This document shows positions 11,911 to 22,889 of a stretch of DNA of 64,000 bases, piece by piece (the stretch's first letter is position 1; each line of letters starts with the position of its first letter). The notes under the pieces were generated by a model. The model saw only the letters and a list, made by a program, of their open reading frames with translations. It had not been told where the DNA came from and searched no databases. This stretch comes from Vitellaria paradoxa (taxonomy: Eukaryota; Streptophyta; Magnoliopsida; Ericales; Sapotaceae). The translations under genes were made by a program, and so were the position numbers. The DNA lies in assembly GCA_019916065.1 (NCBI GenBank), contig CM034244.1:25102471-25166470 (forward strand), written 5' to 3'.

Positions 11911-13625
11911 ATGACGACATCATCATTAACATCACCATCATCACTCATCATTATTGATTAGCAACTGACAACCAACCCAACATTAACTGCTGTCACCATC
12001 GACATTGGCATATCATCACCAATGACATATAAACTCTGCTTCAGTTAATCATTTGTCATAGCCTCATTTGATCACTCATAAAATCTCTCAACAGTAGCTT
12101 CATCTCTCTATCATTAACAATCAATCAACCTCAACATCGTCATCTCTTAAAACAAGCATTGTCGTAACTGTTGTTGGCTTCCTTGACCATGACATAAGTC
12201 TCCAAAACAAAACGTAGAAAGGATTATCCTATTCCATTAATTTTTGTTTCTTGGGATATATCATTCTTATTACAAGATATCTAATTCTAGCTAAGGTGAT
12301 CTTATTCAGATATTTCTATGGCCTCATAATCAAATGCCATCTCCAGTACTCTTTCTGTGAAACAAAAATCAACTGGATTCACCAATTGGCCTAATCATTA
12401 ACTACCTGAAACTTAAATGTAAAAAAATATCTTCAGTGGTCCAAGGCGATCAGAATTTCCTTAACTGGAGTTGGAAAGCATAAACATCCCAACAACTCTG
12501 CTCCAACATTATCAAAGCCCTCTGATGACACTTATATTCAGGATAATGTAACATCGTGAGTTTGTTATGGAATTTTGTGAAGGCTAAAATTGTAGACTCG
12601 AGTACTAATCTTGACACATATAAGGAGATTTAGGATTATGTTTGTTCGCTCTACTCCAATGATCTCAGTCATATCTATAATGTTTCTAGTGATCTCATTA
12701 AGTTTTAACAGTCTAGGAAAATCCTTACATAGTATTGGCCAACCTTGAAAATGTATGAAGAATTGAACTCTCTTTAACCACGATCAGCTAATATCATTGA
12801 AATACAAAAATAATACAAACAAATGGTCGTTCTCAAATTCCTTGTTGGACTTGATCTAAAGTTTGAACCAGTCAAGGCCCAGATTCTTGGTGGTTCTTCT
12901 CTCTCTTCTCTTGCTGAGACATACTCCCAAGCCATAGTAGTTGCCTCTTAGAATTCTTTCAGTTGAATCCGAGTCTACTTGATTTTCCCTCACCAATAGT
13001 TTGGTGTTATTAATGGACACACAATTTGGGATAATCGTGGAGGAGACCATACTAGTAAGGGCAAAAGTTATAGGCATAAACGTACATATAGTGGGTAGAT
13101 TAGGTATATACATGAGAAATGATAGAAATTGCATGAAATGCCAGCTCAAATAGTAAATGCAGAAACCCTTGAAACAATTGCTTCTACAGATAGGCCTAAT
13201 TTAATTAGACTAGTTTATCTATATTGGTAACTATTTCTAGTAAGGAGTACTCTAGGTTCCTTCAATATCATGCAGCTCATCAGGCATCTTCTCCTATTGC
13301 TTCTCTTGCACATCGAGGTAACTCTATTGCTTATTATCTACCTATACTCGAGGACCCTGGATTGAGACTCTGGTGCATTAAACTATACATCTAGGGCACC
13401 CAAACTATTTTCTCACATCCAATATTCCTATACCTTTCTCTCTATAACTATAGTTAATGGTTCTAATAAACCAATAGGAAGAATTGGTGCAGCTCATCAT
13501 TTTCTCTCTTTACCATTCTTTTTTATTTTACATGTTCCATCTTTTTTAATAAAACCTCATACCTATCAATAAGCTTACCAACCAATTAAACTGTTTAGTA
13601 ACCTTCTTCCTTAATTCTTTCATTA
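11911..13625 (+). pseudogene. Ty1/copia gag and pol start, decayed
   Basis: ATG at 11911 lies about 130 bp after the primer site and opens a serine/threonine-rich start (MTTSSLTSPSSL). Gag traces follow: SSVVQGDQNFLNW near 12435, MYEELNSL near 12752, then VVLKFLVGLDLKFEPVKAQI and LGGSSLSSLAETYSQAIVVAS (12828-12950). These match the retrotransposon gag (UBN2-type) domain of plant copia elements. From 13250 the gag-to-protease linker appears (FLQYHAAHQASSPIASLAH), followed by diverged protease-region traces to about 13625, where recognisable coding stops. Stops occur throughout. The rest of pol and the 3' LTR are missing, so the element is truncated on the right, next to a hAT-like end. Confidence 0.8.
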
Positions 13626-13649
13626 TTTTAGTAAACAAGTACTTAAAAG

Positions 13650-13866
13650 GCATTTTACGAGTATGGAGTATTGGGTACCCTAAAAGTATAAATAGGTATT
13701 AGATATTAGGTACTCTACAGGCAAATCAAAAACCTGTCCCAAACCCGTATGAGTGTAAAATTTCAATCTCAAACCTATCCCAATCCCATTAGGGTATTTC
13801 CCAACGGGTTTTTATCGAGTTTGATTGGGGTGGGTACCCTCGTGTACACATTCCATTGACATCCTT
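13650..13866. mobile_element. hAT-like transposon end, partial
   Basis: The right end reads ttgacatccttag, i.e. CTAAGGATGTCAA on the other strand, close to the common plant hAT terminus TAGGGATGTCAA. The body has the alternating cccaacggg/ggggtgggtaccc style often seen in these non-autonomous elements. The opposite terminus is not found. Satellite sequence begins immediately after it. Confidence 0.4.
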
Positions 13867-16800
13867 AGATGTGCCCCGTATGCTATACTAATGCCAATGA
13901 GGTGGATAGCTAAAAATATTATGTTAGAGACCTGTAATCCTTTAAGGAAAAAAAGGAATGAATATTAGTCGGCGTGTGAAAACATAGAAAGAAAAAGAAA
14001 TATATCTATAAAAAATTTAAATTTAATTCCATATTGATTATAGATAAAACATTCAGAAAATAAAATAAAAATATCGACGCTGCTAAATACTTCATCAGAG
14101 ACATATACATGGTTACTCTTGAAATTAAGTATGGTACAAAATAACAATATTAGAAAAATTAGACAAAATTGCAATATAAATATGGTAGGAGATTGTATCT
14201 TGAAGAAAGAAAGATGAAAACAAAGGCCAAACTACAAGACAAAAAAAGTCAAACACAACACTAGATGTGTTCAAACAATTAGGAAATTGGAATAACGAAT
14301 ACAAACAAAGAAAGAATTAACACATGCTTAAGGACTACAGAAAACGAAAAGATAAAATAACACAAAAATCAATTAAAGAACTAAAAACTTCAAGTATCTT
14401 AAGATTTTCTCCAACAAACTAATATTTATTGCACAAAATGTTGACGTGGCTCGCATGTTTACTAATGCCAATAAGGTAGATAGCTGAAAACATTATTGGA
14501 GATTCGCAATCCTTTAAGTAAAAAAAAATGAATGAATATTAGTCGGCATGCGAAGATATAGAAAGCAAACATAACACTGGATGAGATGAAACAATTAGGA
14601 ATTTGGAATAATGAATGCAAGAGTAGAAAGACTTAAAACTTATTTAACGACCACTAAAAACGAAAAGATAAAATAATACTGAAAAATCAATTAAAGAACC
14701 AAAAACTTCTAGTGCCTTAAGATTTTCTCGAACAAACTAGTATTGATTGCACAAAATGTCAATGTGCTCTGTATACTGTACTAATGCCAATGAGGCGGAT
14801 AGCAGAAACATTGTATTCAAGACCCGCAATCCTTTAAGAAAAAAAAATGAATGAATATTAGTAAGAGAAATATGCATTGGAAAAGTAAAAATTTAATTCC
14901 ATATTTATTATAAATAAAAGACTTAGGAAAGACAACAAAAATATTAATGCTACCAAATACTTAATCGGAGAGATATACATGATTACTCTTAAAATTAGAT
15001 AGTGCAAAATAACAATATTGAAAAAATCAACAAAATTGCAATGTAAATAGGGCAGGAGAATGTATCTCGAAGAAAAAATTGAAAACAAAGGCCAGACTAC
15101 AAGAGAAAAAGAGTCAAATACAATTACCAAAAAAAAAAAAAGAGTCAAATACAACATTAGATGTGTTCGAACAATTACGAAATTGGAATAACAAATGTAA
15201 GTATAAAAAGACTTAAAACATATTTAAAGATTATTGAAAACGAAAAGACAAAATAATACTAAAAAATCAATTAAAGAACCAAAAACTTCAAGTACCTTAA
15301 GATTTTCTCCAGCAAACTAATATTGATCGCACAAAATGTTGATGTGGCCCGCATGTTATATTAATGTGAATAAGGTGGATAGTTGAATACTTACCAAAAA
15401 AAAAAAGATGGATAGTTGAAAACATTGTTTTGGAGACCCACAATCCTTTAACTAAAAAAAGGAATGAATATTAGTCAGCGTGCAAAAACGTAGAAAGCAA
15501 ACACAATTAGGAATTTGGAATAATGAATGCAAGCATAGAAAGACTCAAAACATATTTAGCGACTATTGAAAGCAGAAAGATAAAATAACACCTAAAAATC
15601 AATTAAAGAACCAAAAACTTCTAGTGCCTTAAGATTTTCTCCAACAAACTAGTATTGATTGCACAAAATGTTGATGTGCTCCACGTACTGTACTAATGCC
15701 AATGAGGTGGACAGCAGAAAATATTATATTCGAGACCCGCAATCCCTTAAGAAAAAAAAAGAATGGATATTAGTCGTCGTGTGAAAATGTAGAAAGTAAG
15801 AGAAATATACCTTGGAAAAGTAAAAATTTAATTCCATATTTATTATAAATAAAAGAGTTAGAAAAGACAACAAAAATATTGATGCTGTCAAATACTTAAC
15901 CGGATAGATATACATGGTTACTTTTGAAATTAGGCACGGTGCAAAATAACAATATTAGAAAAATTTAACAAAATTACAATGTAAATGGGTCAGGAGAGTG
16001 TATCTCAAAGAAGGAAAAGCAAAAACAAAGGCCAACCTATAAGGGAAAAAGAGTCAAATACAACACTAGATGTGTTCAAACAATTAGGAAATTGAAATAA
16101 CAAATGCAAGCATAAAAAGGCTTAAAACATATTTAAGGACTACTAAAAATGGAAAGATAAAATAATACCAAAAAATCAATTAAAGAACTAAAAACTTCTA
16201 ATACCTTAAAATTTTCTCCAACAAACTAATATTGATTGTACAAAATGCCAAGGTGGCCTGCATGCTCTACTAATGCCAATGAGGTGGATAGGTGAAAACA
16301 TTATATTGGACACCTGCAATCCCTTAAGAAAAAAAAAAAGAATGAACATTAGTCGGCATGTGAAAATATAGAAAGTACGAGAAATATAGCTTAAAAAAAT
16401 TAAAACTTAATTTCATAGTGATTATGGATAAAAGATTTGGAAAAGACAATAAAAATATCGATGTCGCTAAATAATTCATCAAAGAGATATATATAGTTAC
16501 TCTTGAAATTAGGCAAGGTGCAAAATAATAATATTAGAAAAATTTAACAAAATTGTAATGTACATAGGGTAGGAGAATGTATCTAGAAGAAGGAAAAATG
16601 AAAACAAAGGCCAAACTATAAGGCAAAAAAAGTCAAACACAACACTGGGTGAGATCAAACAATTAGGGAATTGGAATAACAAAATGAAAGCATAGAAAGA
16701 CTTAAAACATACTTAAGATCTATTGAGAATGGATAGATAAATTAGCACCAAAAAATCAATTAAAAAACTAGAAACTTTTGCTGCCTTAAGATTTTCTCCT

Positions 16801-17294
16801 ACAAACTAATATTGATTGCACAAAATGTCGATGTGCCCAGCATGATATACTAATACCAATGAGGTGGATAGTTGAAAACATTGTATTGGAGACTTATAAT
16901 CCTTTTAAGGAAAAAAAAAGGAATGAATATTAGTCGGCGTGTGAAAACGTAGAAAGCAAGAAAAAGATACCTTGAAAAAATTAAAATTTAATCCTATGTT
17001 GATTATAGATAAAATGGTTTGAAAAGATAACAAAAATTTTGACGTTGTTAAATACTTCATTGGAGAGATATACTTGGTTACTCTTGAAATTAAGCACGCT
17101 GCAAAATAACAATATTAGAAAAATTTGATAGAATTACAATATAAATAGAGTAGGAGAGTGTATCTCAAAGAGGAAAAAATGAAAATAAAAGCCAAACTAC
17201 AAGGTAGAAAGAGTTAAACACAACACTAAATGTGATCAAACAATTAGGAAGTTGGAATAACAAATGCGGGCATAGAAAGACTATTTAAGGACTA

Positions 17295-18812
17295 TGATTA
17301 CGCTTGAAAGGTGTAATCCTTAACTTGATTTCCTATTATTATTAACTAGAGTTATATGTTAGTTCATGTATTTTAATAGAATTTCATACTTCTTACGTGA
17401 TGTCCTCGTTGATGTAGCAAATGAGCATAAAAGCTAAGAAAGGACTTGAAATCATCATCAAGGACTTGGAGGAGCCGAAGGAGGATAGAAAAGAAGTAAA
17501 AAAAGAGGAAGATCCCCTAGTGTCCTGACGGTATTGAGATGATAAAGACTAGTGGGTTCATAACTTTGGACTACAAATAGAATACCTCCACTATCCTTTG
17601 TCGTCCCAACGGCATTGGGACGCGGCATCCATGAAGTTTTCAATTCTTTTCTTCATTGTCTATGAATATAAAACTTCTATCAAAATTTAAGGGGGGCATA
17701 CATACGTTCTAGGGTTATTTTCTATCAATTTTCCTTTACTTTCAGAGAGTTTTTCATTACTTTTAATCGAAGATTGAGATTAAAGCTTGGAATACATAGC
17801 AGATTTTTCAATACAAGTGTAGAATTTCTTTTTAATGGAGTTTGTTTCTTCTTTCTCTTTTATTTTCTAGGTTATTTGTTTATTTAGCATGCTAGCATAG
17901 GTTCATTCTTGATTCAACCCATCAATGATGGGTAAATCCTTATTTGAGTGTTGAATGTGATTGAATCCAAGCATTTCCAGATCTACTTTCTAATATTTTC
18001 AAAACCTTCAAAAAACTTGTGTAGTTGATTATATTTCCTTGTAATCACTGATAATTACATAAGATTAAAACTTTCTCAATACTTTGAAAACAAAAGAGGT
18101 AGATATAGATTTATTTCTGCTTTTCTTCTTCTTTTGATTTTCAAAACATTTGAAAACTTATAAGCTCGATCATATTTCGTTGAAATCATTGATAACGTTA
18201 CATGATTAAAACTTTCTTTATATTTTGAAATCAAAGAAAAGAAATCTGGACCAAAGAATGTTTTCAAGATGAAATCTTTCCGATTTTATTTATCCTAAAT
18301 GTGATTTTAAAATCGTGCTTTGGAATCAAAACTTCCACGATAACACCTTTCTGGTTTACTCTTCCTAAATGTGAGTTGTAAACTGAGATAATAATAACAT
18401 CCAAACATGAGAATAAGGTATTCACCCATTTGTCGGTTGAATCAAGATCTTTACTTATATTGCACAAGGCCCTAGTTTTATTCACTGTTTTATCTTACTT
18501 TAATTTACTTTGAATCTTTTTATTGCTTTTAATTGATTTGGAATTACTGAAGTTGTTTCCTTTTCTAGCTTAGTTTAATTACTTGCATTTTAATTTATTG
18601 TTGTGTAGTTATTAGTTTAAAAATCAAACCTTTTAAAACCCAAAACTTGATTTTATTTTTATTGCTTTAAATAAGAAAACAATAGCTCGGAAGAACTTAG
18701 AAAAACATTAGGCTTCATTCATAGTTCCCTGTCGTGGTCTCACCAGGTAAAATCACACCACACGCCTTTACACTTGGGGGTTAATTTAAACTGCATATTT
18801 GTGAGATAGTCA
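17295..18812 (+). mobile_element. solo LTR, Athila-like, inside the satellite
   Basis: A 1518-bp insertion starting TGATTACGC and ending GAGATAGTCA, flanked by the perfect 5-bp duplication gacta (17290-17294 and 18813-18817). Removing it and one TSD restores a satellite unit of about 572 bp. There is no internal coding region or second LTR, so it is a solo LTR left by recombination. The 3' portion (gttccctgtcgtggtctcacc ... tttacacttgggggtt) resembles Athila-type LTR ends; that lineage call is inference. Confidence 0.8.
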
Positions 18813-21390
18813 GACTATTGAAAACAAAAAAATAAAATAACACCAAAAAATCAATTAAAAAACCAAAAACTTCTAGTACCTTAAGATTTTCTTTAACAAA
18901 CTAATATTGATTGCACAAAATGTCGATGTGGCTCATATGCTATACTAATGCCAATGAGGTGGATAGCTGAAAATATTGTACTAGAGACCTACAATCCTTT
19001 AAGTAAAAAAAAAAAGAATGAATATTAGTTGGCGTGTGAAGACATAGAAAACAGGAGAAATATACCTTGAAAATGTTAAAATTTAATTCCATTTTGATTA
19101 TAAGCAAAAGAGTTAGAAAAGACAAAAAAAAAAAAAAAAATCAATGCTACTAAATGCTTCATCATTGACATATACACGGTTGCTCTTGAAATTAGGCATG
19201 GTGCAAAGTAACAATATTAGAAAATTTTGACAAATTTGCAATGTAAATAGTGTAGGAGAATGTATCTCAAAAAAGTAAAAACGAAAACAAAGGCCAAACT
19301 ATAAGGCAAAAACAATCAAACACAACACTGGATGAGATCAATCAATTAGAAAGACTTAAAACATATTTAAGGACTACTGAAAACGAAAAGATAAAATAAC
19401 ACCAAAAAATCAATTAAAGAACCAAAAAATTCTTGTGCCTTAGTATTTTCTCCAACAAACTAAAATTGATTGCACAAAATGTTGATGTGCTTTGCATGCT
19501 ATATTAATGCCAATGAGGTGGATAGCTGAAAACATTGTATTAGACACCTACAATCCTTTAAGAAAAAAAAAAGAATGAATATTCGTTGACGTGTGAAAAC
19601 ATAGAAAGTAAGAGAAATATACCTTGGAAAAGTTAAAATTTAATTCCCTATTTATTATAAATAAATGAGTTAGAAAAGACAATAAAAATATCGATGCTGC
19701 TAAATACTTCATTGGAGAGATATACATGGTTACTCTTGAAATAAGGCATGGTGCAAAATAACAATATTAGAAAATTTTAACAAAATTGCAACATAAATAG
19801 GGTTGCAGAATGTATCTTGAACAAGGGAAAATGAAAACAAAGGCTAAACTACAAGGCAAAAAAGAGAAATACAACTCCGAACGTGTTCAAACAATTAGGA
19901 AATTGGAATAATATATGCAAGCATAGAAAGACTTAAAACATATTTAAGGACTATTGAAAATGAAAAGATAAAATAATACCAAAAAAATAAATTAAAGAAC
20001 CAAAAACTTCTATTGCCTTAAGATTTTCTCTAACAAACTAATATTGATTGCACAAATTGTCGATGTGGCTTGTATGCTATAACACTACCAATGAGATGGA
20101 TGGCTGAAAACATTGTATGAGAGACTTGAAAACCTTTAAGAAAAAAAAAAAAGAATAAATATTAGTCGGCATGTGAAAACAAGAAGGTAAGAGAAACATT
20201 TCTTGAAAAAATTTAAATTTAAATTTAAATTTAATTCATATTTATTATAGGTAAAAGATCTATAAAAGAGAATAAATAATGCATGTTGACGCCACTAAAT
20301 ACTTCATCGGAGAGATATATATGGTTACTCTTCAAATTAGACATAATGTAAAAAAACAACATTAGAAAAATTCGATAGAATTGCAATATAAATAGAGTAG
20401 GAGAATGTATCTTGAAGAAAGAAAAATGAAAACAAAGGCCAAACTACAAGGTAAAAATAGTCAAACACAACACTAGATGTGATCAAACAATAAGGAAGTT
20501 GGAATAACAAATGCAAGCATAGAGAGACTTAAGAAATTTCTAAGGACTACTGAAAATGGAATGACAAAATAATACTAGAAAATCAATTAAAGAACAAAAA
20601 ACTTCAAGTACTTTAAGATTTTCTCCAACAAACTAACATTGATTGCACAAAACGTCGTGGTGGCCCCCATGCTACACTAATGCCAATGAAGTGGGTGGCT
20701 AAAAACATTGTATTAGAGACCTACAATCCTTTAAGTAAAAAAGGAATGAATATTAGTCGGTCTATGAAAATGTAGAAAGAAAGAGAAATATACCTTGGAA
20801 AAGTTAAAATTTAATTCCACATTGATTATGGATAAAACTTTTATAAAGAACAATAAAAATATCGACACCGCTAAATATTTCATCAAAACGATTTACATGG
20901 TTACTCTTGAAATTAGGCATGGCACAAACTAACAATATTAGAAAAATTGGACAAAATTGTGCCGTAAATAGGGTAGGAAAATGTATCTTGAGGTAGTAAA
21001 AACCAAAACAAAGGCCAAACTATAAGGCAAAAAGAGTCAAATACAACATTGGATGAGATCAAACAATTAGGAAATTAGAATAACAACTGCAAGCATGGAA
21101 AGGCTTTAAACATATTTAAGGACTTTGAAAACGAATAGATAAATAATCAAAAAAAAAATCAATTAAAGGACCAAAAACTTCTAGTGCCTTAAGATTTTTT
21201 CCAACAAACTAGTACTAATTGCACAAAATGTCTATGTACCCCACATGCTATATTAATGCCAATGAGGTGGATAGGTGAAAACATTGTATAGGAGACCTGT
21301 AATCCTTTAAGAAAAAAAGAAATGAATATTTGTCGGCGTGTGAAAACGTAGAAAATAAGAGAAATATACATTGGAAAAGTTAAAATTTAA

Positions 21391-22880
21391 TTTTTTTTTT
21401 TTTTGGTAAGTAAGTATAAAATTTGGATTAATAGGGAAATTATGTACAATATCTTGGGGGCATACCCCCGCAAATCAAAATACAATTACTTATGGATCCT
21501 CCAATTGTCAAGTAAACTAGAGTCCACATTAGCCATCTTTGCATGATATTGTAAAAGCTTAGTTCTAACTACATTCTCAATCTTTTGCATAATACAAGCC
21601 ACGGATGAGGAGTGTCCCTTGTATATTCTTTTGTTCCTTTCTTCCCAAGTGTAGTATACCAAACCAGTCCAAGCAAGCTTGCAAAGAACTTTATTGATGT
21701 GCTTCCCCCCAAACTTCCCCATAGCCCATAAAACTTCATGCTTCCACGGTTGTGTAGGCTTGACAATGAAGCATCTTTGTAACACCTTAGCTCTCAATTC
21801 AGCCGCAAAGGGGCATGTGAAGAAGAGGTGATCCATAGTTTCCACAGCATTACAACATAGGACACAATTAGGATCTACATTCATCCCCCAACCAATCAAT
21901 CTGTCTTTAGTGTTCAACCTACCTTTGATGGCAAGCCAAAGAGTGAAGCTTTGCCGTGGGATGTGTATGCTAGGCCAAACTAAATGATGCCAATCTACTT
22001 TTTGATTCCTTCCTCGGATAGCATTCCAAGTTGCTTTGGCATTGTATACCCCATTCTTTGAAGCTTCCCAAATAAACTTGTCTTCAAGGTTGACTCTCGG
22101 CTTGTATGTGGGCGGGTGGTCTATGATTATCTCCCTTAGTTCCCACGTACACGGGTAAGGCCATTTCCATTCTCCATCTTCAATGATACGGCTAACTTTT
22201 GCTTCCTTGGAGATTCCAGCATCATAAGCTACCCGTGGCCCATATTTTAGGATCAAAGGACCTAAGGGATGCCAATTAGAATACCACAATGAAATAGAAT
22301 CACCTTTGCCAACTTCATATTTAGAAAGGGATCTAGCTTCATCTCTTAGTTTTAGCAACTTCCTCCATGTCCAGGAACAATCTACGGGTGGTTTTATTTC
22401 CCAAAAACACTTTCCTTTGAGTAGATTGTGGTGACACCACTTAACCCAAAGGGAGGGGTTTTTGGTGCATAAAGCCCAAATATGTCTCATCATTGAAGCT
22501 TTGTTCCATTCTGCAAGTCTTCTTAATCCAAGGCCACCTTCATTTTTGGGTTTGCAAACTTCTGACCAAGCCACTTTACTTCCCCATTGCCTTAAATCAG
22601 CCCCTGACCACAAATATCTTCTCAAGACTTGTTCAATGGCTTCACTAACCCTTTTAGGAAGAACAAAATGGATGCTCCAGTAAACTTGTATGCTGAATAA
22701 AATGGACTTCACAAGAACCAATCTCCCGGCATATGAAAGGCATTTAGAAGTCCAGCTCTTGACTCTTTTGGTGATTTTGTCAATTAGCTCCTTGCAATCT
22801 TCAAATTTGAGCTTAGTAGAGATCAATGGCACTCCAAGGTACTTGACGGGTAGCTCCCCAAGTTGAAAGCCGAGTGATAT
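21391..22880 (-). mobile_element. 5'-truncated L1-type LINE in the satellite
   Basis: Minus-strand non-LTR element about 1490 bp long. Its 3' poly(A) appears as 14 T on the plus strand at 21391-21404. Its 5' end is cut inside ORF2, and satellite sequence resumes at 22881. Compared with intact units, roughly 80 bp of satellite is missing at the insertion point (anchor spacing 1986 bp minus 1490 gives about 496 instead of 580). It therefore carries a target deletion and no recognisable target-site duplication. Confidence 0.85.
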
Positions 22881-22889
22881 GATATACAT
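21486..22889 (-). CDS. LINE ORF2 C-terminal fragment (467 codons)
   Basis: Uninterrupted open frame encoding the C-terminal part of a plant L1-type ORF2 protein. Residues 1-90 cover the end of the reverse transcriptase/thumb region (VKYLGVPLISTKLKFEDC, then SYAGRLVLVKSIL). About 100-260 is the connecting region (NEGGLGLRRLAEWNKA, then LWYSNWHPLGPL). About 270-362 is the zf-RVT zinc-binding domain with C342-x2-C345-x8-H354-x4-C359. The endonuclease and the catalytic reverse transcriptase motifs lie upstream of the truncation and are absent, so it cannot mobilise itself. The first three codons (MYI) come from the satellite, whose own short minus-strand frame starts at the same ATG, so this start is adventitious. 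Lack of stops suggests that it is younger than the neighbouring LTR elements. It is not a host gene. Confidence 0.85.
   Translation of the reverse strand: MYIISLGFQLGELPVKYLGVPLISTKLKFEDCKELIDKITKRVKSWTSKCLSYAGRLVLVKSILFSIQVYWSIHFVLPKRVSEAIEQVLRRYLWSGADLRQWGSKVAWSEVCKPKNEGGLGLRRLAEWNKASMMRHIWALCTKNPSLWVKWCHHNLLKGKCFWEIKPPVDCSWTWRKLLKLRDEARSLSKYEVGKGDSISLWYSNWHPLGPLILKYGPRVAYDAGISKEAKVSRIIEDGEWKWPYPCTWELREIIIDHPPTYKPRVNLEDKFIWEASKNGVYNAKATWNAIRGRNQKVDWHHLVWPSIHIPRQSFTLWLAIKGRLNTKDRLIGWGMNVDPNCVLCCNAVETMDHLFFTCPFAAELRAKVLQRCFIVKPTQPWKHEVLWAMGKFGGKHINKVLCKLAWTGLVYYTWEERNKRIYKGHSSSVACIMQKIENVVRTKLLQYHAKMANVDSSLLDNWRIHK

Noticed and set aside
21486..22889. 467-codon open frame as a possible host gene
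   Set aside because: It carries LINE ORF2 C-terminal motifs with a zf-RVT zinc domain, a poly(A) tail at the 3' side and a truncated 5' end; the start codon comes from the satellite.
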